Source of the DNA: Paraburkholderia ribeironis | Lineage (GTDB): Bacteria > Pseudomonadota > Gammaproteobacteria > Burkholderiales > Burkholderiaceae | Direction of reading: 5' to 3' | NCBI RefSeq assembly: GCF_900019265.1 | Contig: NZ_CYGX02000012.1 | Span: 62,001-126,000, forward strand | DNA: 64,000 bases | Part shown: positions 35,991 through 46,809 of the stretch, piece after piece | Position numbering within the stretch: position 1 is the first letter of the stretch | Layout: every line of letters begins with the position of its first letter | Translations under genes and position numbers: made by a program | The notes under the pieces: generated by a model | The model's input: only the letters and a program-made list of their open reading frames with translations | Told to the model about the DNA's origin: nothing | The model's database searches: none

Positions 35991-37007
35991 TCAAACGTCG
36001 AGCTCGACATCCGACGTCGGCCGCGAGCAGCACGCGAGCACGTAGCCCGCCGCGATCTCGTCTTCGTCGATGCCGCCGGCGTCGCTCATGTCGACCGTGC
36101 CCGCGAGCAGACGCACGCAGCAGGTGCCGCACACGCCTGCCCGGCACGCGCTTGGTATCACGAGACCCGCGCCTTTCGCCGCATCGAGCAGCGTGGCGTC
36201 CGCCGCGCAGGGACCTTCGCGCGCCGCGCGCGCATAGCGCACGCGGAACGTTGCATCGCTGGCCGCCGGCGGCCGTTCGGCGGGCAGCGGCAGCGTGAAG
36301 CTTTCTTCGTGATATTTGTCGGGCGCGAGTCCCATCGACAGCAGCAGCGCCTTCACTTCGCGCATGAACGGCTCGGGCCCGCAGCAATAGACATCGCGCT
36401 GCACGACATCCGGCGCGAGGCGCGCGAGCATCGCGGCAGTGAGGCGCCCGCTGCCGGGCGCACGGGAGATCACTTCGTGCACGCGAAAGCCTGGCCAGTC
36501 GCGCGTGAAGCCGATCAGTTCGTCATGGAACAGCACGTCGCCCGGCGTGCGCACGCACTGCACGAACACGGCGTCCGGTCCGACGTCGGGCAGCGTCGCG
36601 CGCCAGTGACGTGCCATCGCGATCAGCGGCGTGATGCCAACGCCGCCCGCGATCAGTAGCACCGGCTCGCGTCCCGACGGCGCGATGAAGGTGCCCGACG
36701 GTCCCGCCGCGCGCAGCACGGCGCCGGGTGTCGCACGCCGATGCAGCCACGTGGACACCGGTCCTTCAGGCGCCTGCCTGGCCGTGATCGAAAACGACGC
36801 GCGGTCGGCGCCCGGCACCGAAGACACGGTGTAGCAGCGAAACTGCGGACCGTCGTCGAACGGCACCTCGAACGTCACGTGCTGACCCGCGGCGTGCTCG
36901 AAGCGCCGTCCGTCTTCGAAGCACCACGTAAAGGTCTTCACGTCGTGCGTTTCGCGCACGACCGACACGCACCGCACTGGCGCGAATTCGCGGTCGGCGG
37001 CCGCCAT
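35991..37007 (-). CDS. gbcB: Glycine betaine monooxygenase reductase subunit
   Basis: FAD- and NAD(P)H-dependent ferredoxin reductase that feeds electrons to the Rieske oxygenase, 338 residues. Domain order: flavin-binding barrel (RCYTVSSVP), NAD domain (LIAGGVGITPLIAMA, CCGPEPFM) and a C-terminal plant-type [2Fe-2S] ferredoxin domain with CRAGVCGTCCVRLLAG and a last Cys in LACC. Its ATG shares one base with the gbcA stop (TGATG), so translation is coupled. A 204-base gap separates it from the dgcA-like gene. Confidence 0.92.
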   Translation of the reverse strand: MAAADREFAPVRCVSVVRETHDVKTFTWCFEDGRRFEHAAGQHVTFEVPFDDGPQFRCYTVSSVPGADRASFSITARQAPEGPVSTWLHRRATPGAVLRAAGPSGTFIAPSGREPVLLIAGGVGITPLIAMARHWRATLPDVGPDAVFVQCVRTPGDVLFHDELIGFTRDWPGFRVHEVISRAPGSGRLTAAMLARLAPDVVQRDVYCCGPEPFMREVKALLLSMGLAPDKYHEESFTLPLPAERPPAASDATFRVRYARAAREGPCAADATLLDAAKGAGLVIPSACRAGVCGTCCVRLLAGTVDMSDAGGIDEDEIAAGYVLACCSRPTSDVELDV

Positions 37008-38257
37008 CACGCAACCCGGATCGGCAGCGTGCGGCGCGTGGCGGCGAGACCGTCGCGCATCGCATCGAGGTACCACGCGATGAACGCCATCACGCCGCTT
37101 TCGACGAGCGGCGAATACTCGCCCGGCTCGTAGCCGAGCGAATTGATGCCGAGCTGGTTGGTTTCGACGAGCCGCTGATCCTGCGCGTTGGTCGCTTTCC
37201 ACACTTCGGTCAGCGTGTCGAGGTCGTAGTCGACGCCTTCCACCGCTTCTTCGTGGACGAGCCAGCGCGTCGTGACCTGGGTCTTGCGTGGGCCGAGCGG
37301 CAGCAGACGGAACGCGACGGCGTGGTCGCCGAGCGCGTGATTCCACGTGTTCGGAAAGCGCAGCAGACGCAGCGAACCGACGTCCTGCTCTGGCAGCGCC
37401 CCCATCACGCGCCGGCTGGCCGCTTCGCCCGACATCGTGAACGACACGCCCCGTTCCATCGCGGCCCGCACGAGGCGGTATTCGGGCGCCTCCTCGACGG
37501 GTGCATAAGGCAGGCCGGCGGCCGCCCAGCGCGCTTCGTCGCTCGCGGTCTTCGCGGCGAACACGACGCCATCGCTGCCGTAGCGCGGATCGGTCGGGCC
37601 GTCGTACTCGAAAATCGTGCGCAGCAGTTCGGGATGGTTGGCTGTGCAGTGGTAGCACTCGCGGTTGTTTTCGAGCACGAGCTTCCAGTTGCCCTTCTCG
37701 ACGATCGTCGATTCGAACGCGATCTTCGCATGTTCGAGCCCGTGCGGCGCGAGATACGGCGTGACCCGCGCGCTGAACGCGGAGAAGTCCGGCGGCTCCT
37801 GCGCGAGGCTGATGAAGATGTAGCCGGCGACGACTTCGCACGCGACGCGCTTCAACCCGTATTTCGACGGATCGAAGGTCTCGCCCATATTGCGCGCGAA
37901 CATCAGCTTGCCGTCGAGGCCATAAGTCCACTGGTGATACGGGCAGGTCAGCCGGCGCGCGGTGCCGCGCTCGCCCGCGCAGATTCGCGAGCCGCGATGG
38001 CGACAGGTATTGAAGAACGCGCGGATCGTGTCGTCGCGGTCGCGGATCACGACGACCGAGGTCTCGCCGATCGCCACCGTGAACCAGTCGCCCGGCCCCT
38101 TGATCTCGCAGGACAGCCCGGCGAACAGCCACTGCTGCTCCCAGATCAGCGCCATGTCCGCGGCGAACAGGTCTTCGTCCTTGTAAAAGGCCTGCGGCAA
38201 CGGGCGGCCTGGCACACAGGCGGCGAGCAATGCGTTGAGCTTCGTGTCGTCGAACAT
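37007..38257 (-). CDS. gbcA: Glycine betaine monooxygenase, Rieske oxygenase subunit
   Basis: Oxidatively demethylates glycine betaine to dimethylglycine and formaldehyde, 416 residues from ATG 38257 (MFDDTKLNAL). The Rieske cluster ligands are CRHRGSRIC and CPYHQWTYG (Cys/His, Cys/His). The mononuclear iron site is in ENNRECYHCTANHPELL with a later Asp. Strong similarity to the Pseudomonas GbcA pattern, including GDWFTVAIGETSVVVIRDRD. First gene of the leftward array, opposite the LysR gene. Confidence 0.92.
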   Translation of the reverse strand: MFDDTKLNALLAACVPGRPLPQAFYKDEDLFAADMALIWEQQWLFAGLSCEIKGPGDWFTVAIGETSVVVIRDRDDTIRAFFNTCRHRGSRICAGERGTARRLTCPYHQWTYGLDGKLMFARNMGETFDPSKYGLKRVACEVVAGYIFISLAQEPPDFSAFSARVTPYLAPHGLEHAKIAFESTIVEKGNWKLVLENNRECYHCTANHPELLRTIFEYDGPTDPRYGSDGVVFAAKTASDEARWAAAGLPYAPVEEAPEYRLVRAAMERGVSFTMSGEAASRRVMGALPEQDVGSLRLLRFPNTWNHALGDHAVAFRLLPLGPRKTQVTTRWLVHEEAVEGVDYDLDTLTEVWKATNAQDQRLVETNQLGINSLGYEPGEYSPLVESGVMAFIAWYLDAMRDGLAATRRTLPIRVA

Positions 38258-38613
38258 GGAAGGTTCCGTCCATCTGTCGTGGCGCACCGCCGCTTCGCGC
38301 GGCGCAGCGGTACCGGCGGACCGCTGGGATGGATTTCATGCCGACATAAAGGGCGCGACAAGACACAATTTCTGCGGCATTGCATCCGAATTCGCATGCA
38401 AACCGGTCCTGTCGCCGCACGCGCCCGTCTGGCAAGGCTTTCGCCGAGGTCCAGCACAGCGGGGCGTGGCAAGGCGAGATGAATAACTACGGGCTATCCC
38501 CTAGTGGTCCAGCATTTCTTTTTGGCTAGCATTTTTGCAATCGAACGGACGGGCCGTGCGCGGGACATCACACCAGCAGACCGTCGAGGTCAACCATCGC
38601 GAGTGGGGGCGTC
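38258..38613. promoter_or_regulatory. Divergent control region between gbcA and LysR gene
   Basis: A 356-base non-coding stretch. It is locally less GC-rich around 38505-38535. LysR regulators usually bind a T-N11-A site in such divergent spacers, but no single site could be chosen with confidence. It contains the promoter for the 16-kb betaine array. Confidence 0.5.
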
Positions 38614-39498
38614 ATGGCCGTGCAAAAGTCGAAGAAGCGCCTGCCGCCGCTCAACACGATCGCGGCCTTCGAAGCGTCGGCGCGCCTCATGAGCTTCACG
38701 AAGGCCGCAGAGGAGCTGCATCTGTCGCAGGGCGCGGTGAGCCGGCAGATCCAGGTGCTGGAAGAGCGTATCGGTGTGCCGCTCTTCAACCGGCGCCATC
38801 GCGAGATCGACCTGACCAGGGCGGGCGTGATCTTCCAGCAGGCGATCGCGCAGAGCCTGATGTCGATCCGGCGCGCCGTCGCATTGATCGAAAATCTCGA
38901 ATCGTCCAGCGTGACGATCGCGGCGAGCGTCGCGATGTCGAGCTTCTGGCTGATGCCGGCGATGATCGGTTTTCGCGAACTGCACCCCGACATCGAAATC
39001 CGCGTGCTGGCGAGCGACCAGCCGCTCGACCCGCGCCGCGAAGCGGTGGACCTCGCGATCCGCTATGGCGACGGCCACTGGCCAGGGCTCATCAAGTACA
39101 AGCTGTTCGACGAAGAAATCTTTCCGGTCTGCAGCCCCGAATACCTCGAATCGCGTCCAATTTCATGCGCCGATGATCTGCTCGACGAAGTGCTGATCGA
39201 CGTCGAAGCGGGACTGTCCGTCTGCAGCACGTGGGACGACTGGTTCGCGCTCGCGGGCGTCGCGCCGCAGCCGCACCGCAGCTCGATCCGCGTGAACAAC
39301 TTCGACCTCGCCTATCGAGCCGCCTGCGCCGGCAAAGGCGTCGCGCTCGCATGGTCATATGGCGTGACGGAACTGCTGCGCGACGGCGCGCTTGTGCGAC
39401 CGCTCGACATCAGCGTGCATACACGGCTGTCCGAGTACATTGTGACCGCCGAGCAATACGAACTGACCAACGCTGCCAGATTCGTGCTCGACGCGTGA
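38614..39498 (+). CDS. LysR-family regulator, GcvA-like
   Basis: Likely activator of the divergent gbc array, 294 residues. A GGGGG site precedes ATG 38614. The winged helix-turn-helix at about 12-70 (LPPLNTIAAFEASARLMSFTKAA, then LHLSQGAVSRQIQVLEERIG) is the GcvA subgroup form. The substrate domain starts near 95 and shows DLAIRYGDGHWPGL, again GcvA-like. In pseudomonads and many Burkholderia the betaine genes are run by the AraC-type GbdR; none is visible here, so this LysR is the local candidate. Effector unknown; glycine, dimethylglycine or betaine are reasonable guesses. Confidence 0.85.
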   Translation: MAVQKSKKRLPPLNTIAAFEASARLMSFTKAAEELHLSQGAVSRQIQVLEERIGVPLFNRRHREIDLTRAGVIFQQAIAQSLMSIRRAVALIENLESSSVTIAASVAMSSFWLMPAMIGFRELHPDIEIRVLASDQPLDPRREAVDLAIRYGDGHWPGLIKYKLFDEEIFPVCSPEYLESRPISCADDLLDEVLIDVEAGLSVCSTWDDWFALAGVAPQPHRSSIRVNNFDLAYRAACAGKGVALAWSYGVTELLRDGALVRPLDISVHTRLSEYIVTAEQYELTNAARFVLDA

Positions 39499-39905
39499 TC
39501 GACTTCGCCGGGCACACTGTCCCGTCAACATCTGGAGAGACTTCAGTCACGCTGTCAACAGCGAAATCCTGAATGTCCCATCTATCAATTACACGACTTG
39601 TTCTCGATTCTGCGCGTACTATCGACAAGCCCATCGACTTCAACGCCGAAGGCTGCTCGTCGAGCATCGCCCGTTCCAACCTGCCGGGGACCAAATACCA
39701 TCAATCCAGCCTCAGTCCCTGCGATCTGAGAATTGGCCTGAATTCCGCAAACCGCGAACAATTCTCGCTTCGCCTTCGGGCTCGCCGATGATCTGAACAC
39801 CGGTTTCACTTCATCGTAGGCGAGTCCTCAACTCCTCAACGCCGTGTCGAGTTCGGCGTTGAGTTTGGCTACTATAGTGCCCGCCAAAAAATAGCGGACA
39901 CAATA
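39499..39905. other. Intergenic region with terminator-like hairpin
   Basis: About 400 bases after the LysR gene without a supported gene. A hairpin with perfect ten-base arms (CTCAACGCCG at 39835-39844, CGGCGTTGAG at 39854-39863) is followed by TTTGG and could terminate rightward transcription or mark an element end. Just beyond it, around 39875-39905, the sequence resembles an insertion-sequence terminus. Confidence 0.4.
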
Positions 39906-40022
39906 GTGGATAGTAAACGACCCAAGCGGCCAAACTTCCTGGTCGAGTTCAAGCGGCAGGTCGTCGAGGCGACGCTCAAGCCAGGCGCGTCCGCCGCGCT
40001 CATCGCTCGCGAACATGGGTGC
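39906..40022 (+). pseudogene. Transposase OrfA fragment (IS66-like)
   Basis: From a GTG at 39906, about 38 codons read DSKRPKRPNFLVEFKRQVV followed by EATLKPGASAALIAREHG, the helix-turn-helix start of an IS66-type accessory transposase protein. Similarity stops at about 40022, where the conserved continuation (N.NL.F.WRR) is absent. It is a truncated remnant with no partner genes. Confidence 0.55.
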
Positions 40023-40469
40023 CAGTTCAGCCACTTGCCCGCGCAAAGCGTCCTCGACGTCGGAAGCAAACAGTTCGGCGAGGTCACTACGTTCCGTCCC
40101 TCTCGTGTTTGTCAGGGAGCGAGTAACGTGACTGACTTTATTCTCTCGGAGCATATTGAGGTTGCGTTGCCACCGTATCGATAGGCGCGAGACTAACGCA
40201 TACCGGGTTGCAAGTTTACGCGTCGCGGCCCGTCGTTCCTTCGTTGCCCGAGTCTTGCCGTCAGTTCTTCTCCTCGCCAAAGTATTCCCTGCACGTACCC
40301 GGGCCAGCGCCCAGACCCGCGCAATCGAATCGATAGAGGTCTTTGCAGCGTCTATAAAAGTACTGTTCTCGTCCTGCACTCTCCGCGATCATTCGGCGAC
40401 CGACGATCTTGTCTCCGCTCTGTTACGACGAAGACACCGCGAAGCCACCCCCAAAACACTCGAAGGCAT
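40023..40469. other. Decayed sequence between transposase fragment and integrase remnant
   Basis: About 450 bases. A leftward open frame (through about 40379) shows a conserved-looking stretch (VTRSLTNTRGTERSDLAELFASDVEDAL) that I cannot assign, and the same frame then runs antisense through the transposase fragment, so it is not a normal gene. Probably more mobile-element debris. Confidence 0.35.
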
Positions 40470-41197
40470 CTACGCAATTAGACTGAGGCCACCTGCGGCA
40501 GATCGTACGTGAGCGGCGCCATCCGCCGCGGGATCCGTTCCGATCCACCCCTCAAGCATGTCCGCCCAGGCCTGTAGCATCGACCGCCTCTGCTCAGCAT
40601 ATTCGGCCTTGTTGTACACCGCGCGCACCCCGCGTTGCTCGTGTGCCAGACGTTTTTCAATCCAGTCGCTGTTGAACCCGGCTTCATGCAACTGCGTGCT
40701 AGCCGTTCTCCGAAGGTCATGCACCGAGAAAGATTCGAAGTCCGGTTCGTTCTCGCGAATAAGCTTCACGGCGCTGTCTATCACGCGATTCAGGGTGGCT
40801 GCACTTATAGGCAATTCCGTCTCGTAACGACCAGGATGCAGGTACGAGCTTGCGCCGAAACACGTCTTGAAGGCGACGAGGATATCCAGGGCCTGCTGAC
40901 TGAGGTACACGTTGTGCGCTCGACCTCCCGGCGCGCCCGTTCGAGAAGGAGCCTCGCTTCAGCGAGACTGAGCGACATACCGAAGCTCAATTCGTGCATC
41001 TCGCGTACGCCCTTCGCGGGGAGCCTGGGATCATAGCGGCCTATGACCAGCGTCTCGCGCCGGCCGTTCAGGCGATAGTCAAAGCGGAAGCTGGCCACGC
41101 CCGACAGCGTGACCGCAACGCACAGGCCGCGCTGGTCGGCCACCTTGTAGATCCTGCCAGCCGGCTTGAGCGCCCGCAATTCGAGGTCGGTAAGCAT
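40470..41197 (-). pseudogene. Tyrosine integrase (P4/DUF4102 type), internally deleted
   Basis: The N-terminus from ATG 41197 is a DUF4102 domain (MLTDLELRALKPAGRIYKV, RGLCVAVTLSG, LSLAEARLLLERARREVE). Near 40912 it jumps out of frame into the C-terminal catalytic half (LSQQALDIL, HPGRYETELPISAATLNR, HDLRRTASTQLHEAGF, LAHEQRGVRAVYNKAEYAEQR). About 200 residues are missing, including the first catalytic Arg and the Lys; the HxxR, His and the Tyr of AVYNKAEY remain. Sited right beside the 3' end of guaA, a known target of this integrase type. It is the fossil of an integrated island. Confidence 0.85.
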
Positions 41198-41212
41198 GCA
41201 ATGCTCCGTGAA

Positions 41213-41303
41213 CTGATACCGTCACCTGATACCGTCACGCGTCGTGACGGTATCGCGTTGGATCGTCCGCAGAGCAAGATGCTATACCGTCAAACATACC
41301 GTC
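41213..41303. repeat. Cluster of ATACCGTC repeats between integrase start and guaA end
   Basis: The octamer ATACCGTC occurs at 41216, 41229, 41284 and 41296 and inverted at 41246. Two copies sit in a 13-base tandem repeat (ctgataccgtcac), and 41228-41254 forms a stem with perfect 12-base arms and a three-base loop. The location suits integrase arm sites or an operator. Confidence 0.8.
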
Positions 41304-41419
41304 GGTAGCGCCCAGCTGTTGTCAGTCCCCATTAGACCGCACTAGGCAATAAACCCTTGATTTTGTGGGAAAAAGCGAGAGAATCCAGATTTCTGCAGAC
41401 TGCTGCAGAGCATCCTGAA

Positions 41420-43003
41420 TTACTCCCACTCGATCGTCGCAGGCGGCTTCCCCGAGATGTCATACACCACCCGGTTGATCCCGCGCACTTCGTTGATGAT
41501 CCGGTTCGACACATGCCCGAGCAGCTCGTGCGGCAGGTGCGCCCAGTGCGCGGTCATGAAGTCCAGCGTCTGTACCGCACGCAGCGCGACGACGTACTCG
41601 TAAGTGCGGCCATCACCCATCACGCCGACGCTCTTGACCGGCAGGAACACCGCGAACGCCTGGCTCGTCAGGTCGTACCAGGACTTGCCGGTTTCCTTGT
41701 CGATAAAGGTACGCAGCGTCTCGATGAAAATCGCGTCCGCGCGACGCAGCAGGTCCGCGAAATCGCGTCTGACTTCACCGAGAATCCGCACGCCCAGGCC
41801 CGGCCCCGGGAACGGATGGCGATACACCATCGCCGGCGGCAAACCGAGCTTCACGCCGAGTTCGCGCACTTCGTCCTTGAACAGTTCGCGCAGCGGTTCG
41901 AGCAACTTCAGATTCAACGTCTCCGGCAGGCCGCCCACGTTGTGATGGCTCTTGATGGTCTGCGTCGCTTTCTTGCCCTTGCCGGCCGATTCGATCACGT
42001 CCGGATAGATCGTGCCTTGCGCGAGCCACTTCGCATCGGTCAGCTTGCCGGCTTCGGTCTGGAACACCTCGACGAATTCCGCGCCGATGATCTTGCGCTT
42101 CGCTTCAGGATCGGTCACGCCGGCCAGCTTGCGCAGGAACACGTCGCTTGCGTCGACATGAATCACTTTCACGCCGAGGTGATCCGCGAAGGTCGCCATC
42201 ACCTGCTCGGCTTCGTTCAGGCGCAACAGGCCATGATCGACGAACACGCAGGTCAGCTGATCGCCGATCGCGCGATGCAGCAGCGCCGCCGCCACCGACG
42301 AATCCACGCCGCCCGACAGCCCCAGGATCACGTGCTCGTTACCGACCTGCTCGCGAATTTTCGCAACCGCTTCGTCGATGTAGTGGCCCATTTCCCAGTC
42401 GGGCCGCGCGCCGCAAATCTGCAGGACGAAGCGCTCGAGCATCGCGCGGCCCTGCACGGTGTGCGTGACTTCCGGATGCCATTGCAGACCGTAGAAATGG
42501 CGCTTTTCGTCGGCCATCGCCGCAATCGGGCACGATTCAGTCGATGCCATCAGCGCGAAGCCCGGCGGCATTTCGAGGACCTTGTCGCCATGGCTCATCC
42601 AGACCTTCAGCATGCCGTGACCTTCCGGCGTGGTGAAATCGCTGATGCCTTCGAGCAGGCTCGTGTGGTTGCGCGCCCGCACTTCGGCATAGCCGAACTC
42701 GCGCAGATGGCCGATATCGACCTTGCCGCCCATCTGCTCGGCCATCGCCTGCATGCCGTAGCAGATGCCGAGCACCGGCACGCCGAGTTCGAACACCGCT
42801 TGCGGCACACGCGGCGTATCCGTTTCGGTGACCGAGCTCGGGCCGCCGGAAAGAATCACGCCCTTCGGCGCGAAGTCGCGAATGAACGACGCATCGACGT
42901 CGTATGGATGAATTTCCGAATACACGTTGGCTTCGCGAACGCGACGTGCAATCAGTTGGGTAACTTGCGAACCGAAGTCGAGGATCAGGATCTTGTCATG
43001 CAT
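41420..43003 (-). CDS. guaA: GMP synthase (glutamine-hydrolysing)
   Basis: Aminates XMP to GMP with glutamine and ATP, 527 residues from ATG 43003 ([13 protein letters not shown]). The N-terminal class I glutamine amidotransferase has the catalytic Cys in [11 protein letters not shown] and His-x-Glu in LQWHPEVTH; the ATP-pyrophosphatase P-loop is [19 protein letters not shown]; the C-terminal dimerisation domain ends with PPATIEWE. Intact despite the integrase remnant at its 3' end, as expected when an element restores the gene end on insertion. guaB lies upstream in the same direction with one membrane-protein gene between. Confidence 0.97.
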   Translation of the reverse strand: MHDKILILDFGSQVTQLIARRVREANVYSEIHPYDVDASFIRDFAPKGVILSGGPSSVTETDTPRVPQAVFELGVPVLGICYGMQAMAEQMGGKVDIGHLREFGYAEVRARNHTSLLEGISDFTTPEGHGMLKVWMSHGDKVLEMPPGFALMASTESCPIAAMADEKRHFYGLQWHPEVTHTVQGRAMLERFVLQICGARPDWEMGHYIDEAVAKIREQVGNEHVILGLSGGVDSSVAAALLHRAIGDQLTCVFVDHGLLRLNEAEQVMATFADHLGVKVIHVDASDVFLRKLAGVTDPEAKRKIIGAEFVEVFQTEAGKLTDAKWLAQGTIYPDVIESAGKGKKATQTIKSHHNVGGLPETLNLKLLEPLRELFKDEVRELGVKLGLPPAMVYRHPFPGPGLGVRILGEVRRDFADLLRRADAIFIETLRTFIDKETGKSWYDLTSQAFAVFLPVKSVGVMGDGRTYEYVVALRAVQTLDFMTAHWAHLPHELLGHVSNRIINEVRGINRVVYDISGKPPATIEWE

Positions 43004-43186
43004 GGCAGCGGACGGAATCAAAAGTGAGCGGATACGGAATGCCGCGCACGAAGCACGGCGTTGAATTCAAAACGGTCCACGTGGGAACGGTCGAGCATGA
43101 AACGTAGCAATGCAGCGCGCTGGCGCGGGCGCCGCCGCGGGCAGCTGGCTGCTGTATGCGCGAACCACCTCCGGTAGCGCCGGCAA

Positions 43187-43264
43187 ACAACGTCGACAAA
43201 CAACGCCGGTAAGCGACGTCAATAAGCGGCGTCAATAAGCGGTGTCGACAACCCGGGTCGACAA
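43187..43264. repeat. Degenerate 13-bp tandem repeat upstream of guaA
   Basis: About six imperfect 13-base units (best copies gcgacgtcaataa, gcggcgtcaataa, gcggtgtcgacaa at 43213-43251) lie in the guaA leader region after the stop of the membrane-protein gene. No coding role. Confidence 0.7.
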
Positions 43265-43284
43265 ACGGCGTGGCGTGAGGCGCG

Positions 43285-44043
43285 TCAGCCATGCAGCGGC
43301 GGCCGAGGCGCGCCGGCAGCTTCGGCGGCGGCGTTGCGGGCAGCGCGTTCGGACTCCGTCAGACCGGCTTCGTCGACGGCCGGACGAAGCGGCGCCGCTG
43401 CAGCGGGCGTGACGGGACTCGTGGGACTGACCGGGCTCGCGGGATTGACAGGCCGTGTGGCCGGTGCGGCCGGCATGACGGGTTCGACCGCCGGCTCTGC
43501 GTGATAGGCCGGAAAGCCCGCCGTGACGCGCGGCTCGCGCTCCAGCTCGCGCCGCCTGGCGGCCTCTTTCTCAGCCTCTTTCCCAGCCGCTTTGGCGGCC
43601 CGCCTGTCGGCACGCGTGACCGCAGTCTTGTCCACGATCCCCTTCTCGCGCCGCCGCACCGCCCCCGACAAACGCACCCCGCCGAGACCGATCACCACCA
43701 GCGCCACCGCGGTCGACACCGCGACAACCTGGCCGAAACCGGTAAGCAACGGCGTTCGCAGGCCGATCAGCCAGACCAGCATCAGCACGCCAGTCAGCCA
43801 ATGCACGTGACCGACGACCTTGGCGACCTTCGTGGTCAACGCGCCATCGAACGATGCGTGCAACGCCAGCCACGCGAGCCCGACGAGCGCCACGCCAAAC
43901 ACCTGGCCGACCAGTGCCGGCTCGGTTTGCGCCAACTGCAGCGCGTCGTACAACGAAGTCCAGGGCGTCAGCAGGAACAGCAGGCCGAACGCCAGCAACA
44001 CCAGGGCGTCGAGCATCAGTACAACGCGCAGCAATGGCTTCAT
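43285..44043 (-). CDS. Predicted inner-membrane protein with Ala/Pro-rich tail
   Basis: 252 residues; not assigned to a named family. Four hydrophobic helices span about residues 5-30, 45-62, 80-98 and 103-128. A strongly basic/charged stretch follows (ADRRAAKAAGKEAEKEAARRR), then a Pro/Ala/Val low-complexity region with repeated P-V-x-P-A and a short acidic/Ala end. The arrangement suggests a membrane domain with a disordered cytoplasmic tail. It lies six bases downstream of guaB in the same direction and is probably cotranscribed with it. Function unknown. Confidence 0.7.
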   Translation of the reverse strand: MKPLLRVVLMLDALVLLAFGLLFLLTPWTSLYDALQLAQTEPALVGQVFGVALVGLAWLALHASFDGALTTKVAKVVGHVHWLTGVLMLVWLIGLRTPLLTGFGQVVAVSTAVALVVIGLGGVRLSGAVRRREKGIVDKTAVTRADRRAAKAAGKEAEKEAARRRELEREPRVTAGFPAYHAEPAVEPVMPAAPATRPVNPASPVSPTSPVTPAAAAPLRPAVDEAGLTESERAARNAAAEAAGAPRPPLHG

Positions 44044-44049
44044 GGGCGT

Positions 44050-45823
<1,774 letters not shown>

Positions 45824-46804
45824 ATGCAGCGCGGTGTGGCATATGGAGTAATGGCCGGGGCCTTGTGGGGCATGGTTTTTCTGGTGCCGCGCGTGCTGCC
45901 CGACTTTTCGCCGCTGCTGCTCAGCGCCGGCCGCTACACCATGTACGGCATTGTCTCGCTGGCCGCCGCGCTGCCGATCGCGCGCTCGCTCGCCAAACGC
46001 CTGACCCGCGAGGATCTCGGCGCGCTGGTGAAGCTGGCGCTGGCGGGCAACCTCCTCTATTACCTGCTGCTGACGGCAGCCGTCCATCTGATCGGCATCG
46101 CGCCGGCCTCGCTGATCGTCGGCGTGTTGCCGGTCACGGTGACGCTGCTCGGCCGCCGCGACCGCGGCGCAGTACCGCTTGCCCGCCTCGCGTGGCCGCT
46201 GGCAGTGGTGATGGCCGGCATCGTCTGCATCAATATCGACGTGTTCACGGCGACCGGCAGCACGCCAGTGAGCGTCGCCACCAAGCTCGTCGGGCTCGCC
46301 TGCGCGCTCGGCGCGCTGGGCTGCTGGACGTGGTTCGCGGTCGAGAACGCCCGCTACCTGCAGCGGCAAACGCATTTCAGCGGCAATGAGTGGTCGGTGC
46401 TATGGGGCGTGGTGACAGGCGCGCTCGGCGCGGCTCTGTGGCTGGTGATCGCAGTGTTGCCGTCGGGCGGCCCGCAGGGGGAACTGGCTGCCTCGCGCTG
46501 GCACACGTTCTGGATGCTCAATCTCGTCCTCGCGATCGGCGCGTCGTGGCTCGGCAACGGGCTGTGGAATGCCGCTTCGAAACGGCTGCCGCTGACGCTG
46601 TCCGGCCAGATGATCGTATTCGAGACGCTGTTCGCGCTGCTCTACGCGTTCATTTACGACCAGCGCCTGCCGCGGCCGCTGGAGCTGACGGCGATCCTGC
46701 TGCTGGTGGCGGGGGTGTGCTGGTCGGTGCGCCAGCATGCGGACGATGATTCGTCGGAGGTCCCGACGCGCATCAAGGATAAGCCGCAGGTTTCGGCGCC
46801 TTGA
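45824..46804 (+). CDS. DMT-superfamily (EamA-like) transporter
   Basis: A ten-helix inner-membrane exporter-type protein of 326 residues. The start at 45824 follows a GCAGGGG site; the open frame extends to 45632 without similarity. Two EamA-type halves are seen: the first from GVAYGVMAGALWGMVF to IAPASLIVGVLPVTVTLL, the second from SVATKLVGLACALGALG to LTAILLLVAGVCWSVRQ. Substrate unknown; amino acids or metabolites are typical for the family. It is monocistronic and followed by a tandem repeat. Confidence 0.85.
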   Translation: MQRGVAYGVMAGALWGMVFLVPRVLPDFSPLLLSAGRYTMYGIVSLAAALPIARSLAKRLTREDLGALVKLALAGNLLYYLLLTAAVHLIGIAPASLIVGVLPVTVTLLGRRDRGAVPLARLAWPLAVVMAGIVCINIDVFTATGSTPVSVATKLVGLACALGALGCWTWFAVENARYLQRQTHFSGNEWSVLWGVVTGALGAALWLVIAVLPSGGPQGELAASRWHTFWMLNLVLAIGASWLGNGLWNAASKRLPLTLSGQMIVFETLFALLYAFIYDQRLPRPLELTAILLLVAGVCWSVRQHADDDSSEVPTRIKDKPQVSAP

Positions 46805-46809
46805 GGCAA

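Noticed and set aside
39828-40379. 183-codon leftward frame as a complete gene
   Set aside because: It runs antisense through the transposase fragment, has no good start site and only a short stretch that looks conserved.
41228-41254. The 12-base-arm stem as a terminator for guaA
   Set aside because: It lies about 165 bases after guaA, has no U-run and is part of a repeated-octamer set, so a binding site is more likely.
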